Under the pieces are notes generated by a model, which saw nothing but the letters and a program-made list of their open reading frames with translations, had not been told where the DNA came from and did not search any database. Shown here in pieces: positions 45,744 through 53,620 of a stretch of DNA of 64,000 nt. Position 1 is the stretch's first letter. The number at the start of each line of letters is the position of its first letter. The translations under genes were made by a program, and so were the position numbers. The stretch comes from an uncultured Pseudomonadales bacterium (GTDB taxonomy: Bacteria > Pseudomonadota > Gammaproteobacteria > Pseudomonadales > Pseudohongiellaceae): NCBI GenBank assembly GCA_943789485.1, contig CALSUH010000005.1, forward strand, positions 124,001 through 188,000. The letters are read 5' to 3'.

Positions 45744-47822
45744 CTATTTCTCCAAATAACGCGCTATCCGAAAGCCAACATCATCGCGGACTTCTTCGCC
45801 AAAGTCGCGAAATGACAGTCGCAGTTCAGTTACTGAACCGTGCGCCCAGCTGGACCCTCTAATTGTATGAAACTGCCCTTCGCTAGGCCCAAGCGGATCA
45901 ACCTCGACTCCACCGATAACGCCTACTGCGCCGTAAAAATCATGCACCCACTCTGAGACGTTGCCGGACATATCATAGAGCTCGTATTGATTCGCATCGA
46001 ATGTCGCAACTGGCGCAGTTGCGAGATAGCCATCGTTGTAATCAAACATTATTTGCCCGAGATAGAACTGGGCCGTTATGTCCGCAAAATTTCCCGCATT
46101 TTCCGCCGGAGGAAGCGTGTCTCCCCAGGAATACTTAAGTTGATTTCCGCTACCATCGGTTTTAGCTGCCCAAGCCCACTCCGCCTCAGTGGGCAGGCGA
46201 TAACCGGTAGACTCTGCATTAAACCCAACAACATCGTTAGCCGAGACCTCATAGAAATGTGGCAGTGATTCCTGGTCACTCAACCAATTGCAGAACAGCG
46301 CTGCCTGGGTCCAAGTAATTCTAACGACGGGTTGCGCCTCGTTATCGAGAGTTAGCCCCTCTAAGGTGCCAGAACTATGTTCGGCATTGAATAATCTGAA
46401 TTCAGCATTGGTGACCTCACGGTTACCCAAATAGAAAGCTCTTTCTAGCTTGATGTCACGAAAATTCTCATTCGGCCTTCTGCCGGCTTCACGTCGCGAA
46501 GCGCCCATGGTGAACGCGCCGGGATAAAATAGTTTAAGCGACTGCCCCGCTGCCGACACAATAACTGGCTTAATCTGCTCCAAGCGCGCCTGCTCGAGGG
46601 ACTTGAGAGAAACACTGATTATTTGTTCCAGTCCCGGACGGGAAGTGAATTCGGTTAAATAAGGAATAAAGCCGGCCTTGCGGATTTCAATCTGCTGGCT
46701 TGCTGCCATCAACTCGATAGTCTGATTCGCCGCTCCTCTGAAATCGCCATCCACATAGAGCTCGGCGTCCTCCGGTTGAGCCACGACACTAACTGTCATT
46801 AATATTGGCTCCAAATCTATAGTTAACTCTTGCTCTTCGTTCGCCTGCGTCTGGATCGAGAGCGAATTCGAGTTATAGCCGTTCTTGAAGAAGATGAGCT
46901 CATGATTCTGTCCTGGAGCCAATGCGACTTCTAATGGCGTGAGCCCCTTGAAATCACCCCCAATAGTTACGCTTGCCGCTGTAGGGTTCGACTGGATGAA
47001 CAGCAGGCCATCGGCAGGCGTAAGCTCTACCAGCGGCACAGAAAAGTCTTCGCCAGCGAGCACATCGAACTCTTCCTGCCAGGCCTTGTGTCCTGCGAGT
47101 TTTAATACCAGCTCGCGCTGTCCCTGAATGATTTCAGCGTTTATGGGAGTACTACCGATTAGCTCTCCGTCCACCAAGACATCCGCTCCACTAGGCGTGG
47201 TAATCAAGCTCACAGTCGCCCATGCCGGCTCAAGGTTTGCCGAGAAACTCTGCTCGAGCGTTCTGCCCTCAATGGTAATTGTCTCACCAAAATTGAGATA
47301 CCGGTCTTTGGAAATGGATAGCTGATGCTCACCCGGCTCCACTTCCACATTCACTAACGGTGTTTGCCCAATATCGACACCGTCGATTCTGACTCTCGCC
47401 TGGGAGATATTTGCACTGTCGAAGCTAATTATTCCTGGCAGTTTGCGCATCACGAACGGATGATTCTGCGATTGTTCCTGGCTTACCAATAAACGAGTGA
47501 CGGTGTCGTGATAACCTTCATTTCGCAGCGTAAGCTGATAGGACCCCGTGCGCATAAGATAGCGTTGACCCAGCTTGAAGCTGGTACCAGTATCGATGCT
47601 CACTTCTGCGGTTATAGGATTTACCTCTACGAACACAGATCGCGCAGTTAGCACAAACCATCCCGTCGATATCGATACGAGAAGAAAACTGGCAACCACT
47701 GCATGCAGCCATTTAAATTTGTAAGAAAATACTTGAGTCTCTTCACTGTGCGGAGTGAAGTCTATAGGGATGATGGGGTCGATTGCCCCTTTTAGATTCT
47801 TTACTTCATCACTGTTGCTCAT
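45744..47822 (-). CDS. PEGA-repeat protein with FGE-fold (SUMF1-type) domain
   Basis: A 692-residue protein with one transmembrane helix (about 39-60). Next come about five PEGA-type beta repeats (roughly 65-415; 'RVRIDGVDIGQTPL' and 'DVLVDGELIGSTPI' are clear units), then a C-terminal formylglycine-generating-enzyme fold (about 430-692: REVTNAEF, YRLPTEAEWAWAA, YDMSGNVSEWVHDF, GFRIAR). The two catalytic cysteines that FGEs carry in their C-terminal RGGS-x-C-x4-C region are absent: here it reads RGSSWAHGSVTELR. It is therefore likely a non-catalytic, C-type-lectin-like binding module facing the periplasm. It lies 3 bases after the TPR gene. Confidence 0.88.
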   Translation of the reverse strand: MSNSDEVKNLKGAIDPIIPIDFTPHSEETQVFSYKFKWLHAVVASFLLVSISTGWFVLTARSVFVEVNPITAEVSIDTGTSFKLGQRYLMRTGSYQLTLRNEGYHDTVTRLLVSQEQSQNHPFVMRKLPGIISFDSANISQARVRIDGVDIGQTPLVNVEVEPGEHQLSISKDRYLNFGETITIEGRTLEQSFSANLEPAWATVSLITTPSGADVLVDGELIGSTPINAEIIQGQRELVLKLAGHKAWQEEFDVLAGEDFSVPLVELTPADGLLFIQSNPTAASVTIGGDFKGLTPLEVALAPGQNHELIFFKNGYNSNSLSIQTQANEEQELTIDLEPILMTVSVVAQPEDAELYVDGDFRGAANQTIELMAASQQIEIRKAGFIPYLTEFTSRPGLEQIISVSLKSLEQARLEQIKPVIVSAAGQSLKLFYPGAFTMGASRREAGRRPNENFRDIKLERAFYLGNREVTNAEFRLFNAEHSSGTLEGLTLDNEAQPVVRITWTQAALFCNWLSDQESLPHFYEVSANDVVGFNAESTGYRLPTEAEWAWAAKTDGSGNQLKYSWGDTLPPAENAGNFADITAQFYLGQIMFDYNDGYLATAPVATFDANQYELYDMSGNVSEWVHDFYGAVGVIGGVEVDPLGPSEGQFHTIRGSSWAHGSVTELRLSFRDFGEEVRDDVGFRIARYLEK

Positions 47823-47825
47823 CGC

Positions 47826-49361
47826 TTATCGCCTGCTTGAAGAAACGATGGGCTCATCGCATTGAACGATGACAGCCTCGGGAGTGAGGCCAAAGCCTAC
47901 AGTAAATTCTTCACGAATTTCTCTGTAGCCACTGCGTTTTCCTACGGCAACATAACGGCCTGGCTTCAGCGAGAGGGACGTTTGCTCGAAAGTTCCCAAG
48001 TCCTTGATTCTTAGCAGTGTAACTTCAGTCTGACTATCTGATCTAAAAGAGACCTCTATTGGCACCAGCGAATATTCTAAGAAGGCTTCTAATTCATCTA
48101 ACTGCTCTGTGAGCCCAGGCCCTGGATTCTCAATATCTCGACCAATGAAATAGGTTATGCGCGTCTCTTCGAAAACTTCATCCTCAGAAAACCGTTCCGG
48201 ATTGTTTATTGCCTCGACCAACAAACGATCTAACCTCGCTCGCTTGTCTGCGTAGTCGCGACCGTCAATTGCGAACAATAGATTGCTATCGATAGCGAGA
48301 ACATTATCGTATTCATCGACAGCCTCCTGCCATTGCTCGTTATGCTCTGCTGTGGTTATCAGTCCACTTAAACGATTTATTTCGGTATTCGCAATCTCGT
48401 TTTCGGTTTGGTTGATTGCAGCCTGCGCTTCATTTTGCTTGATGCCAAGTAGCGATGCCCTCTGAAATGCGGCTACTGCCTGCTCGGGTTCACCGGCTTG
48501 CAGCAACACATAGCCACTCGACATGATTTGGGCAAATTCGTTCTCAGTGATGCGCACAGAGACTACAGCAACTTTGCCTGCGGCATCCTCGTTATAGCTG
48601 TCCAGATCTAAGACTTTGCGGTAGTTCGCTAGTGCCTGCTGTAAATCGCCGTCCTCAACTAGGTCGTCAGCTTCCCTCAACAGCGCGCTAACTTCGTCCA
48701 GGGTTAGTGCGCGTTGCTCGCCTATCTGCGCCAAGTCGTTTTCCGGGTCCAGCAGCAGCGCTAAAGTATATTTTGTAAGCGCCTGTGCTGAGTCCAAACC
48801 AATCAGCAATCGCTCTGCTTCACTAAGTAGCAGCTCGAGAACCGAGGGAATCGAATCGATTAGGCTGCTCAAGCCTTCGCGACCGTTCTCGTAAGACTCG
48901 CGGGCCAATACAAAGTCCTGCGCCCGATAATACGCATCGCCAATACTGGCCTGCTCCAGTGAGGCTTCATAGTCTTGCTGCCCCCAGACGGCTACATCCA
49001 GCGCATCTAATTCACTCTGGTATGCCAACAACTCGGCAAGCACGTCCTGTGCATCCTTCCGCTGCAAGGCGCGTTGCGCCTCTTCGAAGGGAGAGATTGC
49101 GTTTGCAGCATTCGTTACAGTTTCGACAACAGAGGTATCAACCAAATCGACTCGCCGCTCTAAAGGCAGTTCGTATTCGGTGACGATAGAAGGAAGAACA
49201 AAGATAACTAAAAGGGCAAGCAACAATAGACCACCCAAGCCAAGCCAAATCCACGGCGCAGGTTTCTCGGCTGATTGAGTTACAGCCTGGTTTAGAAATA
49301 CTGAGTTATCGTTGTGATTAAAATTGACAGCGTCAATCTTATCGACATTGTTATCTGACAT
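47826..49361 (-). CDS. TPR membrane protein
   Basis: A 511-residue protein with a cytoplasmic N-terminus, a transmembrane helix (about 35-57: PWIWLGLGGLLLLALLVIFVL) and a long periplasmic part. The middle has several TPR-like repeats (YYRAQDFVLARESYENG, DLQQALANYRKVLDLDS, GEPEQAVAAFQRAS, QWQEAVDEYDNVLAIDS). A C-terminal beta region (LSLKPGRYVAVGKRSGYREI) resembles a PEGA domain. It lies 3 bases before the PEGA/FGE gene and 45 bases after the lipoprotein gene, in the same operon. TPR regions usually mediate assembly; the partners here are unknown. Confidence 0.8.
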   Translation of the reverse strand: MSDNNVDKIDAVNFNHNDNSVFLNQAVTQSAEKPAPWIWLGLGGLLLLALLVIFVLPSIVTEYELPLERRVDLVDTSVVETVTNAANAISPFEEAQRALQRKDAQDVLAELLAYQSELDALDVAVWGQQDYEASLEQASIGDAYYRAQDFVLARESYENGREGLSSLIDSIPSVLELLLSEAERLLIGLDSAQALTKYTLALLLDPENDLAQIGEQRALTLDEVSALLREADDLVEDGDLQQALANYRKVLDLDSYNEDAAGKVAVVSVRITENEFAQIMSSGYVLLQAGEPEQAVAAFQRASLLGIKQNEAQAAINQTENEIANTEINRLSGLITTAEHNEQWQEAVDEYDNVLAIDSNLLFAIDGRDYADKRARLDRLLVEAINNPERFSEDEVFEETRITYFIGRDIENPGPGLTEQLDELEAFLEYSLVPIEVSFRSDSQTEVTLLRIKDLGTFEQTSLSLKPGRYVAVGKRSGYREIREEFTVGFGLTPEAVIVQCDEPIVSSSRR

Positions 49362-49406
49362 AGCGCATTCTGTTCGTGGTCAGGCCCACTGTGATGAATG
49401 AATCGA

Positions 49407-50612
49407 TTAAATATCACCTACTTCTGACGCATAAATATCTGCCAGAACTTCTTTCCACTGGGCATACTGTTCTTCGACTGAACCCGTGAGAGTGATGGTA
49501 CGATCGTCCAGACTAAATACGCGTGGAGCAACTTCGTTTTCTAGTGACTCGCCCAATTCTTGCAGTGCATCCGAGTGTAATTTCGCTTCAGCTCGTTTGT
49601 CGAAGCCGCTCTTAATTAAGTACGCTCCCGCACCAACACCAACCGCACCGCCGGTTTGTGTCGCATAATTTCCACCGCTAGTCGCTGCTGCTAGGCCGCC
49701 TAAAACCGCCGCTGCTCCTGCAACAAATCGGCGGTTAGCTGATGCCCTTAACTCTCTAAGCTCAATAGTTTCGTCGTAGCTCAAGGCCCGCCATGTGTCA
49801 TAAGGCAATCGCATCTGCCTTGCATAGGTAGCGTAGTAATCCTGAACGGTGTCAATAAACATGAAGTCCCGCTCTCTAATGTCGCGCACTCTTTCTAGGA
49901 CCGGATCAGTTTCGGCCGGGAGAGACGTTATCACTAGATTACCTTGGCGGTTTGTCGCTAAGTACGCATCGAATACTTCCGGCGAGAATCGACGAGCAAA
50001 TAGTAATTCGGATATGGTGCGAATCTCTACGATCTGCTGGTTCGTCAAATTACGCTTTCTATATTCCAACAAATCATTGGAGATCTTGTTGTAGATAACC
50101 TGAAATGGGTCGGCTTGCTGCCGCTGTGAAGGCTCGTAACTAAACTGGCTAATCAACTCAGAATAAACCTTGGTATACCACTGTCGGCCACGCGAATCGG
50201 TCACCTCGATGCGAATCTGCATGGCCTCTCCATCTGACTGCAGGATAGTGCCATTTATAAGAACGTCCATTGGGCTTTCGTTATTCGGCATCAAACGCAC
50301 GATGCCCCAATTCGCCGAACGCTGCAGTGTTTCCGCCAAAAGGAAGGGAGCATAGCGCGACTCGGCTACGCGGATTTCATGATTGGTAGTTTCTTCGTCG
50401 CGTTTATCAATTTCATCTATGCCCGGATTGAACACCGCGACGCCAACATCGAGGAGTAAATCTTCGGGCACATCCTGACTGTCTTGAATGATGGGCGTGT
50501 AGCTGGTGCTCTTGATGGTGTGAGAATTACAGGCCACCAGCATCAGCGCTAACAACCCTGCGCCCAATAGTTTCTTTCCCTGCTGTGTCGTTAAAGCTGT
50601 CATCGCTCTCAT
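49407..50612 (-). CDS. hypothetical lipoprotein with C-terminal glycine-rich hydrophobic segment
   Basis: A 401-residue lipoprotein with lipobox LVAC (Cys28). The mature N-terminal half (VGVAVFNPGIDEIDK, NWGIVRLMPNNE, DVLINGTILQSDGEAMQIRIEV) resembles domains of secretion or envelope lipoproteins such as the CsgG-like group, but I do not name it firmly. Near residues 290-330 is a glycine/alanine-rich hydrophobic stretch (FVAGAAAVLGGLAAATSGG) that could insert in a membrane. Its start overlaps the serine-rich lipoprotein stop by four bases (50609-50612), indicating translational coupling. Confidence 0.72.
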   Translation of the reverse strand: MRAMTALTTQQGKKLLGAGLLALMLVACNSHTIKSTSYTPIIQDSQDVPEDLLLDVGVAVFNPGIDEIDKRDEETTNHEIRVAESRYAPFLLAETLQRSANWGIVRLMPNNESPMDVLINGTILQSDGEAMQIRIEVTDSRGRQWYTKVYSELISQFSYEPSQRQQADPFQVIYNKISNDLLEYRKRNLTNQQIVEIRTISELLFARRFSPEVFDAYLATNRQGNLVITSLPAETDPVLERVRDIRERDFMFIDTVQDYYATYARQMRLPYDTWRALSYDETIELRELRASANRRFVAGAAAVLGGLAAATSGGNYATQTGGAVGVGAGAYLIKSGFDKRAEAKLHSDALQELGESLENEVAPRVFSLDDRTITLTGSVEEQYAQWKEVLADIYASEVGDI

Positions 50613-51757
50613 TGGTCTTCACCTAAACCCGTATAATTTCGATATTCCTGCCAGAGGGCTTCGCGCAATTGTGCATCAGGCTCACTCATAGCTGCCTCCC
50701 GTAGCTGTCTCGCTACAACATCGTCATCGCGCCCATTGGGAATATCTTCAGGTGCGGGAAACGTTTCAGGAGGCGGAGAGCTAGATGCTCCTGGCGGCAG
50801 TGAGGATGCCAATACAGCAGAAGCAGGAGCGCCTGATTCGGGCATTGTCTGTGGTTGTGAGGAACTGCTTCCACCACCACCAGCCGCACCGCCGTTGGCC
50901 GCTGATCCAGCCGCATTGCTCTCGGCCTGCGCCCGTTCTCTTTCGCTAAGAATAAATCCGTCGAATGCCTCGTAGCCGCGGCGAAGCTGTTCATCCAACA
51001 CTTGCCCACGCTCCTGCGCCGTCATCGCACCGTTACCACTGCGCTGCGCTGCGCCATCTCCACTTCCCGAGCTAGCCTGACCATTCGAGGTCTCTGCAGA
51101 AGATTTCCCACTTAATACACCATTAGAAAGAGTATCTAGATTATAATCTCCACTTGGTCGGCCTAACCCGCCACCAGATGACTGATTTTTCCCACTATTA
51201 AGATCGCCAGTAGATCCATCTCTACCGCCGCTACCAGGCTGACTTTCGTCTCCTGGCAATCGAGCCTGAGAACCCGCTGCCGCCTGACCAGGACTATTAC
51301 CTAGCGTGCCTGACGACGTTGACCCTGCTGCGCTAGCTGTCGATTGACTACCCTGCTGGGTGCCCTGTGCCGCGGGGCTTGATCCATCTCTATCTGCTTG
51401 CCCGGCCTGCTGACCCGGGCCACCTGAATCCGCCGACGGTTGACTTCCCGACGCACTGCTCTGACTAGATTGCTGCCCACTCTGACTGGAGGGAGTACTT
51501 GGCGTGCCCTGACTCTGGCTGGGGGCAGAGCTGCTTTGGCTTGAGCTTGGAGAACTGCTGGAGCTGGAGCTCGGCGGCGGCGAGCTGCTTGAACTTGAAG
51601 AAGGAGAAGGTATGGCCGGCGAACTGCTCGAGCTCGAGCTACTAGACTGACATGCCGCTAAACTAAAGCTAAGCGCCACTAGAGCTACAAACCGTGATAG
51701 AGGCGATAAGGACAAATGCTGCTTGTCCTTGTTGTTCCTCAAATGCGTGAATTCCAT
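50609..51757 (-). CDS. serine-rich lipoprotein
   Basis: A 382-residue lipoprotein with lipobox LAAC (Cys36). Directly after Cys36 is a Ser/Pro tract (about 38-80), then a Ser/Gly/Gln-rich low-complexity region to about residue 240, which is probably an extended linker. The C-terminus holds short helical pieces (MTAQERGQVLDEQLRRGYEAFDGFILSE and a final LREALWQEYRNYTGLG). Such linkers let a lipid-anchored domain reach across the periplasm or cell wall. It is the first gene of the tightly coupled part of the envelope cluster. No enzyme motif is seen. Confidence 0.8.
   Translation of the reverse strand: MEFTHLRNNKDKQHLSLSPLSRFVALVALSFSLAACQSSSSSSSSSPAIPSPSSSSSSSPPPSSSSSSSPSSSQSSSAPSQSQGTPSTPSSQSGQQSSQSSASGSQPSADSGGPGQQAGQADRDGSSPAAQGTQQGSQSTASAAGSTSSGTLGNSPGQAAAGSQARLPGDESQPGSGGRDGSTGDLNSGKNQSSGGGLGRPSGDYNLDTLSNGVLSGKSSAETSNGQASSGSGDGAAQRSGNGAMTAQERGQVLDEQLRRGYEAFDGFILSERERAQAESNAAGSAANGGAAGGGGSSSSQPQTMPESGAPASAVLASSLPPGASSSPPPETFPAPEDIPNGRDDDVVARQLREAAMSEPDAQLREALWQEYRNYTGLGEDQ
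51518..51646 (-). repeat. serine-coding low-complexity tract
   Basis: About 43 codons (residues 38-80 of the serine-rich lipoprotein) encode almost only Ser and Pro. Mixed serine codons (AGC, AGT, TCC, TCG) are used rather than one repeated unit, so it looks like selected protein composition more than simple slippage. Confidence 0.75.
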
Positions 51758-51990
51758 GCTTTATATTCCTATTTTCGAATTTCGGTGTTGGCCAGTTTTC
51801 GAAACTTAATGAATTTTCGCCACTTTTAAAAGAATTTAGGCTGTTTATCTAGCCGAATACGCTATTCGCCCTGTCGGCAAAATAGCCACTATTAATAGTC
51901 TTAAACGCCTTAACAATAGCTTAACGACCGCGCCTTTCGCCCAGTATTTCTGCCGATTATTGGCTTGATGCTACCTGTTCGCTTAATAAA

Positions 51991-53379
51991 TTAGTACCAA
52001 TACCGGTACCTAAAATGGTTCTCAGAAGAGCGTTGTGGCTCGCCGTCAATAACCCGCGGCCGAAACCGCATAGCGCGAGCAGACATGCGCAATTTACCCA
52101 GTTGCAATCTATTCTCCTCTGTTTCCTCTGAGATACTTTTTACATTCCTAGACAACCCATTGGCCGTTACGTCAAAGGTTAGGTCCGCATAATCAAAATT
52201 CAATAACTCGGTGTCGCCCTCCTTCCTATAGAACGAATCAGGCACCTCAATAGGTGAAGAGAATGCGGGAAGTGGAACTACATTGCCGAATAATCGCTCT
52301 GTTAACTCTTCACCGTTCTCCAGCTCCTGGAGCATATCCCACGCAAGTTTATAGGTATCCAAGGTACCTCGGCGGCGGTCGAACATCAGATACCAATCAG
52401 CTAAATGAGTAATCGCTTCGGCTAAGGCGTATTTATCATCACCTTGATCCTGATGGAACATCACTATTTCTGCTAGGGCACGCTCGCCGGTTAGGAAACC
52501 TGAAGTCTGGACCCAGCGTTGCTCATTAAGCTTCTCTGCAAGCACCTGCTGCATATTTCTATATTCAGGACTGTCGATCTCCATCATCAAATCTGCGTTT
52601 CTGGCTACCAAGTAAGCCGAATGTGCGATGTTCTGTTGATAATTTATAAAGCGCTCGTCGGCTTTTCCAAAATACATGCTCACCATGCGTGCCGCCGCGT
52701 TAAACATTATCTGCGCCTGACGCAGCCTGACTCCTCGCAAATTTCCGTAGCCAATTTTGAAAGCTTGAATATTCCAGGTTGCTAGACGATCTAGCACGGG
52801 TATAAGGCGCGGATCATCAAATCCATAGGCTTTCTGCTGCACATGAAAGAGATAATTATTATACCGGTCTACCTTCTCCCAATCGCCCAACGCCATGTGG
52901 CTCTGTATTAACTGTTCCACTGCGGGGATTTGCTCAAGGGTATAGAGGCCAGAATTGATCCGATTTACATGCACGGCCCTATCCAGGATCTCAATTGCGC
53001 CGACATGATTGCCCTGCTGTTGCTGCAGACGTCCCAAGGAGGCAAGTTCCTCTACGAGACTGCCATCCCAGGCGCCTCCATAGAGCTCAATATCCGCCAC
53101 TGCGCTGTTGTATTGCCGAATACTATCCACGCGTTGATCGAAGGCTGGGTCAGTCTCTGGATCGATGAGCGGCACCCACCGGGGCAGGGGCATTAATGGG
53201 TCTAGGCCTTCCTTTACAAGGATCGGCGAATCGATATACAACAGTGGCGATCGCGAGTGATCGCCCCCTTCAGGCGCCACTGCTTCCTGTGCATACACCG
53301 AAGATCCAGACAGGACGGCGATTAAGCTAGAAGCCATGCCTGATACCAAATAAATGTGCTGAAGAAAGCGTAGTCTCAT
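51991..53379 (-). CDS. periplasmic TPR-like protein with TonB-like C-terminal motif
   Basis: A 462-residue exported protein with signal peptide (cleavage after SVYA-Q). The middle is helical with TPR-like pieces (LGRLQQQQGNHVGAIEILDRAVHVN, SHMALGDWEKVDRYN). The C-terminus reads RMSARAMRFRPRVIDGEPQ and ends RYRYWY, which resembles the last strands of TonB-type C-terminal domains (FRPA.. DG.P pattern). It has no transmembrane anchor, so it is not a classical TonB. It precedes the serine-rich lipoprotein gene by 233 bases on the same strand and may be part of the same system. Confidence 0.7.
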   Translation of the reverse strand: MRLRFLQHIYLVSGMASSLIAVLSGSSVYAQEAVAPEGGDHSRSPLLYIDSPILVKEGLDPLMPLPRWVPLIDPETDPAFDQRVDSIRQYNSAVADIELYGGAWDGSLVEELASLGRLQQQQGNHVGAIEILDRAVHVNRINSGLYTLEQIPAVEQLIQSHMALGDWEKVDRYNNYLFHVQQKAYGFDDPRLIPVLDRLATWNIQAFKIGYGNLRGVRLRQAQIMFNAAARMVSMYFGKADERFINYQQNIAHSAYLVARNADLMMEIDSPEYRNMQQVLAEKLNEQRWVQTSGFLTGERALAEIVMFHQDQGDDKYALAEAITHLADWYLMFDRRRGTLDTYKLAWDMLQELENGEELTERLFGNVVPLPAFSSPIEVPDSFYRKEGDTELLNFDYADLTFDVTANGLSRNVKSISEETEENRLQLGKLRMSARAMRFRPRVIDGEPQRSSENHFRYRYWY

Positions 53380-53620
53380 GGTATTGCAGATATTACCCTG
53401 TTCCTGTTAATTGCTGGGATGTTCGCCGATCCGCTGGAAGTAATACGTAGAACCTATTCTGCCAACTATTCAGTTATATCACCTGAGAATTTGACCTGTA
53501 AATAACTGCCATCCAATAATGACCCCCATCTACAGCTATACGACTTCTGCTAGCAAACCAGTTCATTGCGGAAATGCTAAAATACTACCTGCGAGCCATG
53601 CCGCTGAGGCTGCAGTGCCA

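Noticed and set aside
45744..47822. Sulfatase-activating formylglycine-generating enzyme
   Set aside because: Both catalytic cysteines are absent and no sulfatase gene is nearby.
51518..51646. CRISPR-like or tandem DNA repeat
   Set aside because: The DNA units are not identical; the repetition is in the serine composition of the protein.
38285..53379. Zorya-type or other anti-phage defence system based on the MotA/TolQ-like gene
   Set aside because: There is no OmpA-type ZorB, no helicase or nuclease effector in the cluster, and it is rich in lipoproteins instead.
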